DNA of 64,000 nt from SZUA-430 sp044220975 (GCA_044220975.1 JBGAPZ010000010.1:37068-101067), one strand, 5' to 3'; shown: positions 17,604 to 26,717, counted from the stretch's first letter. Notes: a model not told the origin generated them from the letters alone. A program made the numbers and translations.

Positions 17604-18332
17604 ATGGCTGAGGGTTTGGAGAAGGCGGTCAGCGGCAAGCTTCGCCGGCGCGCCGCGATCTTGATGACCGGCGCAGCGCTCAGCGGCTTCTATGTCTGGA
17701 TGCAACCGGCCGTGCTCGGAACGCTCGAGGCAAATTCTGCGCAAGCCGCCGACGGAACCAGCGGCTGCATTCTCAAAGTCGGCGGCACGCCGCTCACCGT
17801 CGGCGGCCGCCAGGTTCGCGTTCAATCGAGTGAGCTTTGCGGCAACGCCAGCGCCAACCTTGCCGCGCCGCCCAAGCAAACAATCGAAGCGGCCGAACCG
17901 CCGGCCAGCCTCCTGCGCACTACGATCCGCGAAGAAGTACGTCCACCCTCGCCCGTCGAGCGCTTCGCTGGCGTCGCGCCCCGCGAGAAGCCCGAACGCA
18001 TCGCATTGGCGTCCCTTGGACCGGAGCCGCAAATCACAGAGACGCAATCGCACCGTGACGACTTGGAACGCGAACACCTGCGCGCCGACGCGGCACCAGA
18101 GCCCGTCGACCACCCAACCGACGACAAACCGGACAACGAGCACGAAGACGGTGGCGAGCACGGTAGTGCCAGCAGCGAAGGCGGCGAACACGGCGGCAAC
18201 GACTACGACCGCGATTGCAACGATCGTGAGGTGGCAAGCCGCGAAGACGGCAGCCGCGACTGGGGCGATCGCGACGGCCGCGATCGGGACGGCGGCGAAG
18301 GCGGTGAGGGCCGCGGAAGCGGCGGCCGCTAG
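17604..18332 (+). CDS. Membrane-anchored protein with acidic/charged tail
   Basis: 242-residue protein of no recognised family. Residues 1-16 are basic and cytosolic in character, followed by one hydrophobic segment (RAAILMTGAALSGFYVWM...). Next comes a short region with two cysteines (CILKVGG...SELC) and then a Pro/Glu-rich stretch. The last 80 residues are almost entirely Gly, Asp, Glu, Arg, Asn and His in short repeats of the DRDG/EGGE kind, probably disordered. A Met codon at 17604 follows AAGAGGTGCTGA. The upstream CtrA-type box suggests cell-cycle control. Confidence 0.6.
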   Translation: MAEGLEKAVSGKLRRRAAILMTGAALSGFYVWMQPAVLGTLEANSAQAADGTSGCILKVGGTPLTVGGRQVRVQSSELCGNASANLAAPPKQTIEAAEPPASLLRTTIREEVRPPSPVERFAGVAPREKPERIALASLGPEPQITETQSHRDDLEREHLRADAAPEPVDHPTDDKPDNEHEDGGEHGSASSEGGEHGGNDYDRDCNDREVASREDGSRDWGDRDGRDRDGGEGGEGRGSGGR

Positions 18333-18344
18333 CCGCTTGAGCGC

Positions 18345-19043
18345 CTAGCGCGTCGTCTGCGCATTCAGCTGATCGATGAACCCTTGCGGTATGTTCAGCC
18401 GCTGGGCCAGCATGGCGAGATAGTCGCGCTCGCGATCGTTCGCTTGATCGATGACGATCGCCGAGGCGGTATAAATCTGCGCGGCGACTTCGGGCGACGT
18501 CGCAAGCTTCGCCACATCATCGACATTCAGAGGTTTGGCGAGTTCGCCAAGCAGAAACGCCTTCTCTTCGCCTGAAAGACCTGCCTGTTCCATCTGTCCG
18601 AAGATCTTTTGGCTTTCGGCCTGATCGACGTCGCCGTCCGCCTTCGCCGCGGCAATCATCGCCGTCAAAACAGCCGTCCCGAGCTGGTTCTGTACCGGTG
18701 CCGGCAAAGCGTTAGAGCCGAATCCCGCCGCCGCCGCCGCCGGATCGCTCTCCGCCGATTTCATGATCTCGCCAAGCCCCGGAATATTTGCGAACACACC
18801 GCCGATCGTGTCGCGCACGCCGCCCGCCGATCGCTGCTCCGCCGGCAACTGTGCTTGCTGTTGCTGATAACGCTGCCAAGCCTGGTACGCGAGCGTGCCG
18901 ACGAGGGCCATGCCGCCGATCTTGGCAATGCCGCCAAGACCTGTCCTGCGCGCCAGCCCGCCGCCAAGCATGCCTGCCACAAGCCCTGTGGCCATGCCGC
19001 TATTCAGAAATTGATCGAGCAGCTTCTTTGTATCAATGGCCAT
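18345..19043 (-). CDS. DUF533/TerB-like protein
   Basis: 232-residue protein of the DUF533 family (YebE-like). The N-terminal half has a glycine-rich hydrophobic stretch (GLVAGMLGGGLARRTGLGG, then GGMALVGTLAYQAWQRY), likely membrane-associated. The C-terminal 100 residues form a TerB-like helical domain with the acidic AAAKADGDVDQAESQKI motif, a metal-binding pattern in TerB proteins. The function of the family is not settled; in enterobacteria YebE is an envelope-stress gene. Transcribed toward the charged-tail gene. Confidence 0.8.
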   Translation of the reverse strand: MAIDTKKLLDQFLNSGMATGLVAGMLGGGLARRTGLGGIAKIGGMALVGTLAYQAWQRYQQQQAQLPAEQRSAGGVRDTIGGVFANIPGLGEIMKSAESDPAAAAAGFGSNALPAPVQNQLGTAVLTAMIAAAKADGDVDQAESQKIFGQMEQAGLSGEEKAFLLGELAKPLNVDDVAKLATSPEVAAQIYTASAIVIDQANDRERDYLAMLAQRLNIPQGFIDQLNAQTTR

Positions 19044-19104
19044 CGCGCATCTCCAGGGACCTGCGGTCCAGGCCCAAAGATTGGTACGCAGCGCCCAAAT
19101 TCAA

Positions 19105-19136
19105 TGGGCTCCGTGCACCTGCATGCACGGAGCCCA
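19105..19136 (-). terminator. 13-bp perfect inverted repeat after the S9 peptidase gene
   Basis: TGGGCTCCGTGCA is repeated inverted as TGCACGGAGCCCA around a 6-base loop. It lies 21 bases past the stop of the S9 peptidase gene, in the gap before the next minus-strand gene. The stem is very stable, but on the minus strand only a weak T tract follows (TTGAATTT), so termination or transcript protection is inferred. Confidence 0.5.
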
Positions 19137-19156
19137 GTCTCGTTCTGCCCGAACGG

Positions 19157-21160
19157 CTAGCGCGCCGGGTTGTACTTCGCGAGAAACTCGTCCATCGCCT
19201 TCAACGTCTTGATCCGCGTCGTGGCAAAAGTGATGTTGTGGTTCTCGTCCGCAAGCCTCACGAATTCATATGGCTTGCCGGCCGCCTTCATTGCATCCGC
19301 CATGATCTCGCTCTGGCGAATGGGCACAACGCTATCAAGCTCGCCGTGAATCAACAGCATCGGACCGCGAACGTTGCCGGCATGCTTGGCCGGCGAAGAG
19401 GCGTCGATTGCCGCCTTGTCAGCGGTCGGGTCGCCGATGTGCAGGCGCCAATACCGGATTGATCCGCCGCCGTATTTGCCTGCCCACGACAACATGTCGC
19501 CGAGGTCGCTCACCCCGGCGCCGGCGATCGAGCAACGATAGAGCTCCGGCGTCAGTGTGGCCCCGGCCATAGCTGCATAGCCGCCGTACGACCAGCCCAT
19601 GATGCACACCTTGGACGGATCGGCGATACCGCTTGACGTCAGATACTTCACGCCATCGCTGAGGTCGTCTTGCATCTTGCGGCCCCACTGCTTGCGGCCG
19701 GCGAGCGCGAACTGGTTGCCGAAACCGGTCGACCCGCGATATTGCGGCTGCAACACGACGTAACCGCGGCTCGCGAAAAACTGCGAGAGCCAATCGAAGC
19801 CGCCTTCGTCGCGAGCCTCGGGGCCCCCGTGAGGCAGGATGATCGCCGGCAAGTTCTTCCCGCCCGTGCGCGGCACCGTTAGGTAGGCATCGATGTTCAT
19901 GCCATCGCGGGCCGCGTAGGTGATGTACTTTTGCTCCCCAGTCGATGCTAGGTCGATACTCGGATAAAGCGCTCCCACCAAGGTTATTTCATTCGCCTTG
20001 GTGTCGTAGATCAAATAGGCACCGCCGGGCCACTTAGGACCTTCCGCATACACCGACAGTTTCGTCATATCGTCAGATGCCGAAACGATGCGTACGTGGT
20101 GTCCTGCAAAGGTTGCAGCCAAGTTCGACTGGACGCGGCGCAGATCGTCGGAGAAGAAAACCTGATCCGACATTGCGCGACTGACGTCCGCCCCGACGAT
20201 CTTTCGGGCAAGGGCAACGACACCGTCCACATCGTACTTCGGATCACTGAACACGTTGGTGATCTGCTGGGTGCGAAGGTCAAACAAACCGATCGCTTGC
20301 CGATCGCCCTGCCAGTACGAGACGTAAACTTGGTTTGGATCCTGCGCGAACCCGATTATGTCCATGAGACCCGCGGTCGAGCCTTCCTTCACGGCCTCGA
20401 ACTCAAGTCGCGGTTGTTTGTGTACTTGTTGCCAGCTGGACGATCCAGCAAGGCGCGCGAAGGTTACCACATCACCGGTGACAACATCGTAGCGCAGGCG
20501 GACGTTTCCGTCTTGATCCGCACCCCAACCGGCGGTGCTGCGGGTTCCTTGTTCGCCGATATCTTCGGCGTCGCCGGTGTTCACATTCACCTTGAACACG
20601 CGGGTGTCGAAGCGAACTTGGCTCTTACTATTGAGGCCGGAACCGGAGATCACGCCGCCTTCCAACAACACCGTGTCCGGATCGGGTCCTCGCGAACTCA
20701 ATAGCGAACATGCAAAGGTCGCATCTTTCAGCATCCCCCCCGTCTTCAGGGCGATAGCGTTCTTGCCGTCACGCGGGATCGACATAATCCGGCACACATT
20801 GGTGCCTTTGATCTCGTCTTCATTCACGATGGATTCGCTGATCTTTGCGACTTCCACCACGAACACCAGAAGGCGATCGTCGGAATGCCAAGTGACGTTG
20901 CTGATCGTCTGTTGCTTGGCCGCAGCGATACCGCCAACCATCTGGCCGGTCGCCGTATCGAACGTTTTGACTGCCGACTGGCCAGCCGTATTTTGAATTA
21001 TGGCGAAGTACTTGCCCGACGGCGAAACCCGGACCGAGCGGATTGCGGGCAGCGCGCCAAACGCTTCCGGCGGCGGTGCAGCGACCGCAACACTCGCACC
21101 AACGACGGCCGATACTACCAACGCCGCGAACATCAATTTCTTGAGCAAAATAACCCCCAT
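19157..21160 (-). CDS. S9-family (prolyl oligopeptidase-like) peptidase
   Basis: 667-residue exported serine peptidase. The N-terminal signal peptide is followed by a beta-propeller-like region and then an alpha/beta-hydrolase domain. The catalytic serine is Ser524 in GWSYGGYAA; the Asp is in HGELDSVVP and the His in DENHNI. The oxyanion-side HGGPE motif is present. This is the acylaminoacyl-peptidase/DPP branch, cleaving short peptides in the periplasm. The start could also be a TTG 12 bases downstream, which has GGGGG at a better distance; either gives a signal peptide. A strong stem-loop follows the gene. Confidence 0.88.
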   Translation of the reverse strand: MGVILLKKLMFAALVVSAVVGASVAVAAPPPEAFGALPAIRSVRVSPSGKYFAIIQNTAGQSAVKTFDTATGQMVGGIAAAKQQTISNVTWHSDDRLLVFVVEVAKISESIVNEDEIKGTNVCRIMSIPRDGKNAIALKTGGMLKDATFACSLLSSRGPDPDTVLLEGGVISGSGLNSKSQVRFDTRVFKVNVNTGDAEDIGEQGTRSTAGWGADQDGNVRLRYDVVTGDVVTFARLAGSSSWQQVHKQPRLEFEAVKEGSTAGLMDIIGFAQDPNQVYVSYWQGDRQAIGLFDLRTQQITNVFSDPKYDVDGVVALARKIVGADVSRAMSDQVFFSDDLRRVQSNLAATFAGHHVRIVSASDDMTKLSVYAEGPKWPGGAYLIYDTKANEITLVGALYPSIDLASTGEQKYITYAARDGMNIDAYLTVPRTGGKNLPAIILPHGGPEARDEGGFDWLSQFFASRGYVVLQPQYRGSTGFGNQFALAGRKQWGRKMQDDLSDGVKYLTSSGIADPSKVCIMGWSYGGYAAMAGATLTPELYRCSIAGAGVSDLGDMLSWAGKYGGGSIRYWRLHIGDPTADKAAIDASSPAKHAGNVRGPMLLIHGELDSVVPIRQSEIMADAMKAAGKPYEFVRLADENHNITFATTRIKTLKAMDEFLAKYNPAR

Positions 21161-21237
21161 AAAGGTCTGAGGCCGTCGATCACGCGGCCGTTACCGGGCA
21201 ACCTACCGAAACTTTCTGCAACACAAAAGGCGCAGTT

Positions 21238-22542
21238 TTACGCCCCGAACCGCTCCAAGATCCAAGGCACCACGACGTCCATCACCTTCTCGACGTCAGG
21301 CGCTTCGCGCGCGCCGAATTCCGGCTCGAAATAGTGCCGCGCATTGGGAAAATCGACGTAGGTCTTGTCCTTCGCGGCGATGGCCTGGAACATCGGCAAC
21401 GCGTCGGTCTTCGGAAAGATCTCTTGGTCCTTGCCCGCGTTAATGAAGAGCGATGGCTCGTCGATTTGGGGAAGATCGTGCAGCTGGTTCGCCTGTGACG
21501 AGACACCCGACCAAGTGGACAGCCACGCGTGCGGCGTCGCCTGCCGCCCGAAGCCGAAGAATTTCCAGTTCATCAGGTCGGGCCTGGCCGAGAAGATCGA
21601 GCCGTAGTCGCGCGCCGAGGGGTCTCGCGTGTTGTCGACGTAATGCGGGTTCGCCATCGTGCGGTAGATCGTGAGCACGGGCTCGAACGCTTCGCGCCTG
21701 AGGACTTCGCGCTGGCGGTCGGGCGGAAGTTTCGCGAAGTCGGGATCGTTGTGCAGCGCCTCCGCCCGCTCGTTCTCGGCGATCATCGCGCGCGCGATCG
21801 CGTCAATCCGCTTCACGCGTTCGATTTGTGCGGCGCGAAAGCGCTTCACGAAGGCCTCGTCATAGCGCGACCACGCGGCGTCCGAGCCGTCGATCTTCGA
21901 CGGCGTCTTGAAGCCGTTGTGCTCGTCATACATGTCGAGCGACGGGTCGGTCAGGTGTGGCTGCATCTCGTCCACGACAGACGGATCGATGATCTCGTTC
22001 ATGATCATCCCCTCGCCCTTGTGCGTCGAGATATAGACCATACCGTCGGCGGGGATCATCTCCGCGCTGTTCAGATGCGTGCGCCGTCCGCCCGGCGTGG
22101 TCGCGATGCGCCCGCCTTTGCCCTTCTTCGCCTGCGCTTGATAAAAGCCGTTGAGCGCGCCGCCGCCCGAGTTGCCGACGAGCACGACGTTTTGGATGCC
22201 GCGCTTGTTCTTCAGGAACGACACGCAGGAGGCGACATCGAGAATAATCTCTTCGTGGATCGTCGTCACGTCGTTGTTCGGGTTGCGGGTGTTTGCGCCC
22301 ATGCACACGATGCCTGCATCGACGAGGCGCGGGATCACGTAGTGATGCGTGAAGTCGGCGCGCGGATGCATCACGACGATCGCGGTCTTCGGCTTCGGGT
22401 TTTTCTTCGGCGACCAGACGAGCGCGCGGTGCTCGCGAAAGTCCGGCGCTTTCAAGATCAAGTTCTCGACGTCGAACGCATCCGGCACACGGCGCATGTT
22501 CATCGGCGCGCCGCCCCAATAGGTCTTCGAAATCAGCTGCAT
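21238..22542 (-). CDS. Alpha/beta-hydrolase family protein
   Basis: 434-residue protein of alpha/beta-hydrolase fold without a signal peptide. The nucleophile elbow is GNSGGGA (Ser135), preceded by VVMHPRAD and followed by a long insert; a C-terminal NAGKDQEIFP and NARHYFEPE supply candidate Asp and His. It resembles the uncharacterised hydrolases found with aromatic and steroid degradation genes, but no specific substrate can be given. The following gene on this strand is the S9 peptidase, 77 bases away. Confidence 0.75.
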   Translation of the reverse strand: MQLISKTYWGGAPMNMRRVPDAFDVENLILKAPDFREHRALVWSPKKNPKPKTAIVVMHPRADFTHHYVIPRLVDAGIVCMGANTRNPNNDVTTIHEEIILDVASCVSFLKNKRGIQNVVLVGNSGGGALNGFYQAQAKKGKGGRIATTPGGRRTHLNSAEMIPADGMVYISTHKGEGMIMNEIIDPSVVDEMQPHLTDPSLDMYDEHNGFKTPSKIDGSDAAWSRYDEAFVKRFRAAQIERVKRIDAIARAMIAENERAEALHNDPDFAKLPPDRQREVLRREAFEPVLTIYRTMANPHYVDNTRDPSARDYGSIFSARPDLMNWKFFGFGRQATPHAWLSTWSGVSSQANQLHDLPQIDEPSLFINAGKDQEIFPKTDALPMFQAIAAKDKTYVDFPNARHYFEPEFGAREAPDVEKVMDVVVPWILERFGA

Positions 22543-22606
22543 CTTTTCACGTCCAAGATTTTTTCGGCGATTAACGGCTCATTTACCAAGGCGGTGTTTA
22601 ATCCCC

Positions 22607-22741
22607 CTCAACGAAATTCACCGAAACGTTGAGCGGAGATCTCCAGCCCACAAACTCCAGTAGCCCGGCGTTTCTCGGGCATCTTCCTTGGCAAGGATGC
22701 AAACTCTAGAGCCCGGCGATGAGCCGGGCTTTTGAGTTTTT
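22607..22741 (+). ncRNA. Candidate structured small RNA with terminator
   Basis: A 135-base stretch on the plus strand between two minus-strand genes forms four consecutive stem-loops. The first is CTCAACG/CGTTGAG (22607-22613 with 22627-22633). The second is GCCC/GGGC around 22663-22680, and the third is GCAT-CTT-CCTT/AAGG-ATGC (22679-22700). The last is GCCCGGC-GATGA-GCCGGGC (22711-22729), followed by TTTTGAGTTTTTTT. The last is a textbook intrinsic terminator, extended by AAACTC/GAGTTT pairing. A TTTAAT -10-like element at 22597-22602 would place the start at the first stem. No protein gene on this strand can account for the terminator. No known family was recognised. Confidence 0.5.
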
Positions 22742-23914
22742 TTAGGCTGCGCGGCGCAAGTCCGGCGCGAGGCCCGCGCCCATCAAATCGGCGAAGTTCG
22801 CGTTATAGAAGCGGTCGATCGCGTGCGGTGACAGGCCAGCCACACTTTCATCGAAACGCTTCAGCGGGTTGCGGCCGCCTTCGACGTGGGGGAAGTCGGA
22901 CGAGAACATGCACACCTCCTCGCCGCTGTTCTTGATGATCCAGCCGGTGTCTTCGTGCGGATAGGGCGTGACGCGCACTTGGCGTTGGACGAACTCGCTG
23001 GGCTTCAGCGATAGTTTCTTCAGCCGCTCCTCGCCCTTCTGGAACGCTGCGGCACCTGAATCCATGAAGCGCATCCAGCTCGGCAACCACGAGCCGCCGA
23101 GTTCGATGACGCCGAACTTCAGCTTCGGAAAGCGGTCGAGCACGCCGTCGAAAATCATCGCGGCTAGCGTGAGCATCACCGAGTGCGGGATCATCATGTA
23201 GGAGACGGAGGTGAAGTTCTCTTCGCCGCCGTGAAAATCCTTCACCTTCGGCAGGCCGTTGTTGAAGTAGTCCGGGTTGATCTTTTCTTCGCCGCCGACG
23301 TGGAAGACGATGGGTAGCCCCGCCTCCTCCGCCATGCGCCAAATCGGATCGAACGCGATGTGGCTCGGCGAATGTCCTTTCGGGCAGATGGACGGAACGG
23401 TCAGCGCCTTCGATCCGCCTTCGATCGCGGCTTTCGCGGTCGCCTTCGCGCGGTCCAGATCCGCGAGCGGCACGTAGGCCGTCGGCAGGAAGCGGCGGTC
23501 GACCGAGCAGAACGCGGTCATCATGCGGTTGTGCGCTTCGGCGGTTGCGTAGGCGAGGTCCGGGTTCGTCTTGTCCAAGCCGAAATTGCCGAGGCACCAA
23601 GTCGTGAACACCAGTTGGCTTGCGAAGCCCAACGCGTCCAGGGCTTTCGGCCGGTCGGCGCGCTCGAAGGCGCCCAGCGCTTCGTAGTTCCGGCGCAAGA
23701 GGATGTTGTCGATCGCGCCCGCGCGAAAGGCTTCGTCCGATTGCTTGGCGCGCGCGTCCTTCACCCATTTGCCGTCGCGCGTCCACGCCTTCAGCTTCGG
23801 CAGGTCGTCGTAGGCGGCGCGATATTTCGCTTCGAGGAAATCGTCCAGACAATCGGCCAACTCCATCAAATGAGAGTCGGCATCGTGGATTTGGCGACCG
23901 GCGGCGTATGACAT
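22742..23914 (-). CDS. Amidohydrolase-2 family protein
   Basis: 390-residue metal-dependent TIM-barrel hydrolase or decarboxylase of the ACMSD/amidohydrolase-2 group. The N-terminal HDADSHLMEL carries the metal-binding motif. FHVGGEE supplies a barrel histidine and VCMFSSDFPHVEGG near the end supplies the catalytic Asp and a His. Members decarboxylate or hydrate aromatic-ring cleavage products. The start at 23914 (MSYAAG) was chosen because GAGG sits 6 bases upstream; an ATG 12 bases earlier is the alternative. The stop codon lies inside the T tract of the small-RNA terminator on the other strand. Confidence 0.82.
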   Translation of the reverse strand: MSYAAGRQIHDADSHLMELADCLDDFLEAKYRAAYDDLPKLKAWTRDGKWVKDARAKQSDEAFRAGAIDNILLRRNYEALGAFERADRPKALDALGFASQLVFTTWCLGNFGLDKTNPDLAYATAEAHNRMMTAFCSVDRRFLPTAYVPLADLDRAKATAKAAIEGGSKALTVPSICPKGHSPSHIAFDPIWRMAEEAGLPIVFHVGGEEKINPDYFNNGLPKVKDFHGGEENFTSVSYMMIPHSVMLTLAAMIFDGVLDRFPKLKFGVIELGGSWLPSWMRFMDSGAAAFQKGEERLKKLSLKPSEFVQRQVRVTPYPHEDTGWIIKNSGEEVCMFSSDFPHVEGGRNPLKRFDESVAGLSPHAIDRFYNANFADLMGAGLAPDLRRAA

Positions 23915-23974
23915 GGCAAGCCTCATCGAGAGCGGGCGATGATTGCGGAGCTTTGGCCCACGCGCAAGCGGGGC

Positions 23975-24712
23975 TCAGGGCACGCGGACGAAAATCGCCT
24001 CGAGGCTCGATAGGTTCATGCCGTGCTTGACGTAGTTATAGGGGGTTAGGTTCACGGCCTTGATCAGGCGGCGTGCGATCTCAGTCCCCACGGCCCCGCC
24101 TTCGCGCGGCACCATGTCGAAGTCCAGCAGGTTGATGCAGGCGAGGTCCTGCTCGAACGCCTGCACGCCCGAGAGGCCGTTGCCCGTCATCCAACTCAGC
24201 AGCAGGCGATTGACGCCTTCGTGCGCCACGACGAGCGCCGTGTGCCAACCCGGCTGTGCCAGCAAGCGCTCCAACGCCGCGACGCTGCGCATCTGCACTT
24301 CGGAGAACACATCGCCACCCATCATGCGCGCGCCGGGCGATGCTGCCTGATCGAACTCGAACGTCATGCGCGCGGCCAATTCTTCGCGGCTCTTCGCCCG
24401 GAAGAGACCGCCACCTTTGATCTCGACCAGACCGCGGTCGACTTCGAGCGTCAGATGGTCCTTGTCCGCGTTTGCCGTCAGCACCAACTCCGCCGTCTCG
24501 CGCGTGCGCGGCAGTCCGGAACAAAGCGCGCGATCGAAGCGGACGTGGCTGAGCGCCAGACCGCTTGCGCGTGCCTGCTCGCGGCCGAGCGGCGTGAGCG
24601 GCACGGAATCCGTGTGCCCGCTCTCGCGCACCTCGCGCCCGAAGTAGTCGACGTGGCCGTGCCGCATCAGATAGATGCGGCGCCGGCCTGTCGTGCCGGG
24701 CAATGCGGTCAT
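23975..24712 (-). CDS. Histidine phosphatase family protein
   Basis: 245-residue phosphoglycerate-mutase-like enzyme. The phosphohistidine motif LMRHGH (His18) opens the domain, followed by TPLGREQA, SGLPRTRETAE and the distal VVAHEG, which gives the second catalytic histidine. Members remove phosphate from varied small molecules or proteins; the substrate is unknown. The frame is open far upstream, through the preceding gene, but the ATG at 24712 shares a base with the stop of the CoA-transferase gene (TGATG) and gives the family's usual N-terminus. Coupling to that gene suggests a shared pathway. Confidence 0.88.
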   Translation of the reverse strand: MTALPGTTGRRRIYLMRHGHVDYFGREVRESGHTDSVPLTPLGREQARASGLALSHVRFDRALCSGLPRTRETAELVLTANADKDHLTLEVDRGLVEIKGGGLFRAKSREELAARMTFEFDQAASPGARMMGGDVFSEVQMRSVAALERLLAQPGWHTALVVAHEGVNRLLLSWMTGNGLSGVQAFEQDLACINLLDFDMVPREGGAVGTEIARRLIKAVNLTPYNYVKHGMNLSSLEAIFVRVP

Positions 24713-25836
24713 CAGATCGCGCCCGAGGCCTTCAACGCGGCGATGTCGCCGGCACTGAAGCCGAACGCGCCCAAGATTTGATCGTTGTGCTGGCCCGCAG
24801 TTGGCGGCGGCCCCTGCACTTCCACTTTCGAGCGGCTGAAGCGCGGCGCCGGTCCCGGCTGGACGACGCCGTCGACTTCGACGAACGTGCCGCGCGCTTT
24901 GTTGTGCGGATGGTCCGGCGCTTCGGCAAGCGACAGCACGGGCGCGTAACACACATCCGTGCCTTCCATCAGCGCGTCCCATTCGACGCGCGTCTTCGTC
25001 TTGATCACGCGCGCGATCTTTTCTTTCAGGCTGGGCCACTTCGCGCGGTCCATCTGCGACTGGAATTCGGGATCGGTAAGCGAGGCCTTTTCGAGCAGCA
25101 ACGCATAGAACTGCGGTTCGATCGAGCCGATCGACACCCACTTGCGGTCCGACGTTTCGTACGTGTCGTAGAAATGCGCGCCGCCGTCGAGAAGGTTCAC
25201 GCCCTTCTCGTCCTGCCACATGCCCATCGCCTTGAAACCGTAGAACATCGACATCAGCGAAGCGGCGCCGTCCGTCATTGCGGCGTCGACGACTTGGCCC
25301 TTGCCCGAGCCGCGCGCTTCGAATAGCGCGCACGCCATGCCAAACGCGAGATAGAGCGCACCGCCGCCGAAGTCGCCGACCAGGTTGAGCGGCGGCACCG
25401 GCGTTTCACCCTTGCGGCCGATGCCGTGCAGCGCGCCGGTGAGCGCGATGTAGTTGATGTCGTGACCGGCGGCTTGGCTCAGCGGACCCGTTTGGCCCCA
25501 TCCGGTCATGCGGCCGTAGACGAGCTTCGGGTTGCGCGCGAGTGCGGCATCTGGACCGAGGCCAAGCTTCTCCATAACTCCTGGTCGAAACCCCTCGAGC
25601 AATGCGTCCGATTGGGCGATCAACTTCAACGCGACCTCGACCGCCTCGGGTTTCTTGAGATCCAGGGCCAGGGAGCGCCGTCCGCGGCTTGTTACGTCGA
25701 ATTTGTTGGCGCCGCGGCCGCCCTTGCGATCGATGCGTACAACTTCTGCGCCCATATCGCTGAGCAGCATGGTGCAAAACGGACCGGGGCCGATGCCCGC
25801 GAACTCGATCACCTTCACGCCTTTGAGCGGACCCAT
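24712..25836 (-). CDS. CaiB/BaiF-type CoA transferase
   Basis: 374-residue family III CoA transferase, close in pattern to alpha-methylacyl-CoA racemase. The N-terminal GPLKGVKVIEFAGIGPGPFC and MLLSDMGAEVVRID are diagnostic. The catalytic Asp lies in VGDFGGGAL. Such proteins either move CoA between carboxylic acids or epimerise 2-methylacyl-CoA in branched-chain and sterol side-chain breakdown. The length and GIGPGPF N-terminus favour the racemase-like branch. The start at 25836 has GGAGG seven bases upstream. The downstream histidine phosphatase is translationally coupled. Confidence 0.9.
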   Translation of the reverse strand: MGPLKGVKVIEFAGIGPGPFCTMLLSDMGAEVVRIDRKGGRGANKFDVTSRGRRSLALDLKKPEAVEVALKLIAQSDALLEGFRPGVMEKLGLGPDAALARNPKLVYGRMTGWGQTGPLSQAAGHDINYIALTGALHGIGRKGETPVPPLNLVGDFGGGALYLAFGMACALFEARGSGKGQVVDAAMTDGAASLMSMFYGFKAMGMWQDEKGVNLLDGGAHFYDTYETSDRKWVSIGSIEPQFYALLLEKASLTDPEFQSQMDRAKWPSLKEKIARVIKTKTRVEWDALMEGTDVCYAPVLSLAEAPDHPHNKARGTFVEVDGVVQPGPAPRFSRSKVEVQGPPPTAGQHNDQILGAFGFSAGDIAALKASGAI

Positions 25837-25931
25837 GACATTGCCTCCGAGAGTCACTAGTTAAATGCTGAGTGCCGAAGGGTTTAGTTCATAGCGAACG
25901 AGCCCGCAAATCGAGTACCGGAGTGATGGGG

Positions 25932-26717
25932 ATGACGTTACGCACTGTTGCGGCCACAGCCGCGTGCATCGGTTCGCTGCTGTTGGCGAATGTCGCGATC
26001 GCCGACGGTTTGCCGGACGACGAAGACTTCAACCCCGTGCCGTCGACGCCTGGCGTGCCCGCGCCTGGCATGGTGCAACCACCGCCGATCAAAGCAACGA
26101 AGCCCGCGCCCACACCGGCGAAACCGCCTGTGCCCACGCCTGCGCCGGCAATCACACCGCCTCCAGCTGCAGTGGTAACGCCACCACCAACGCCTGCGCC
26201 GAGCACAACCGCAACCGCGCCCATAGTAACGCCGCCGCCGGCGGCCTCGGCACCAACGCCTGCGCCCACGACAACCGCCGCCGCGCCGGCAACAACACCG
26301 CCGCCAACCACGCCTCCCGCGACGTCGACAGTTGCAACACCCTCACCGAGCCCTTCGACCGCCACAGCACCGCCGGCCACCTCGAGCGGCGCAACCCCAG
26401 CCGCGACCGCTTCGCTCGCACGCCTTTACTCCGTCACATCGATCGACGTGAAGCTGCTCGACGCGCAACAGCCGATGGCCGAAGTCACCGTCAAAGGTTT
26501 TGCGCCAACCGGTGGATGGACCAACGTCACGCTACGCCCCGTCGAAACGAAAGGCGGCGTTTTGGAACTCGAGCTCGTGGGGAAAGCCCCATCGGGACCG
26601 GCAACGCAAGCGCTGACGAACATCGCGGCCGCCGTCCAGATCAACCCGCTGCCGCCGGAGGTCAAGATGATCCGCATCGTTAGCCAGACGAACAAGGCGC
26701 TGAAAGTTATCCGCTAA
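25932..26717 (+). CDS. Exported proline/threonine/alanine-rich protein
   Basis: 261-residue protein with a signal peptide (residues 1-24) and then about 125 residues of low-complexity sequence made of Pro, Ala and Thr in TPPP/TPAP repeats. A C-terminal folded segment of about 90 residues follows, beginning near LYSVTSIDVKLLD. The linker probably spans the periplasm or peptidoglycan, and the C-terminal part looks beta-rich; no family was recognised. The start at 25932 is supported by GGAG at 25920-25923; two other ATGs upstream are in frame. Its stop shares CTAA with the convergent SDR gene. Confidence 0.65.
   Translation: MTLRTVAATAACIGSLLLANVAIADGLPDDEDFNPVPSTPGVPAPGMVQPPPIKATKPAPTPAKPPVPTPAPAITPPPAAVVTPPPTPAPSTTATAPIVTPPPAASAPTPAPTTTAAAPATTPPPTTPPATSTVATPSPSPSTATAPPATSSGATPAATASLARLYSVTSIDVKLLDAQQPMAEVTVKGFAPTGGWTNVTLRPVETKGGVLELELVGKAPSGPATQALTNIAAAVQINPLPPEVKMIRIVSQTNKALKVIR

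Noticed and set aside
24713..25333. Extended N-terminus of the histidine phosphatase reading back through the CoA-transferase gene
   Set aside because: The extension is an antisense-like alternative frame of the CoA-transferase gene; the ATG at 24712 overlaps the upstream stop and gives the normal family start.
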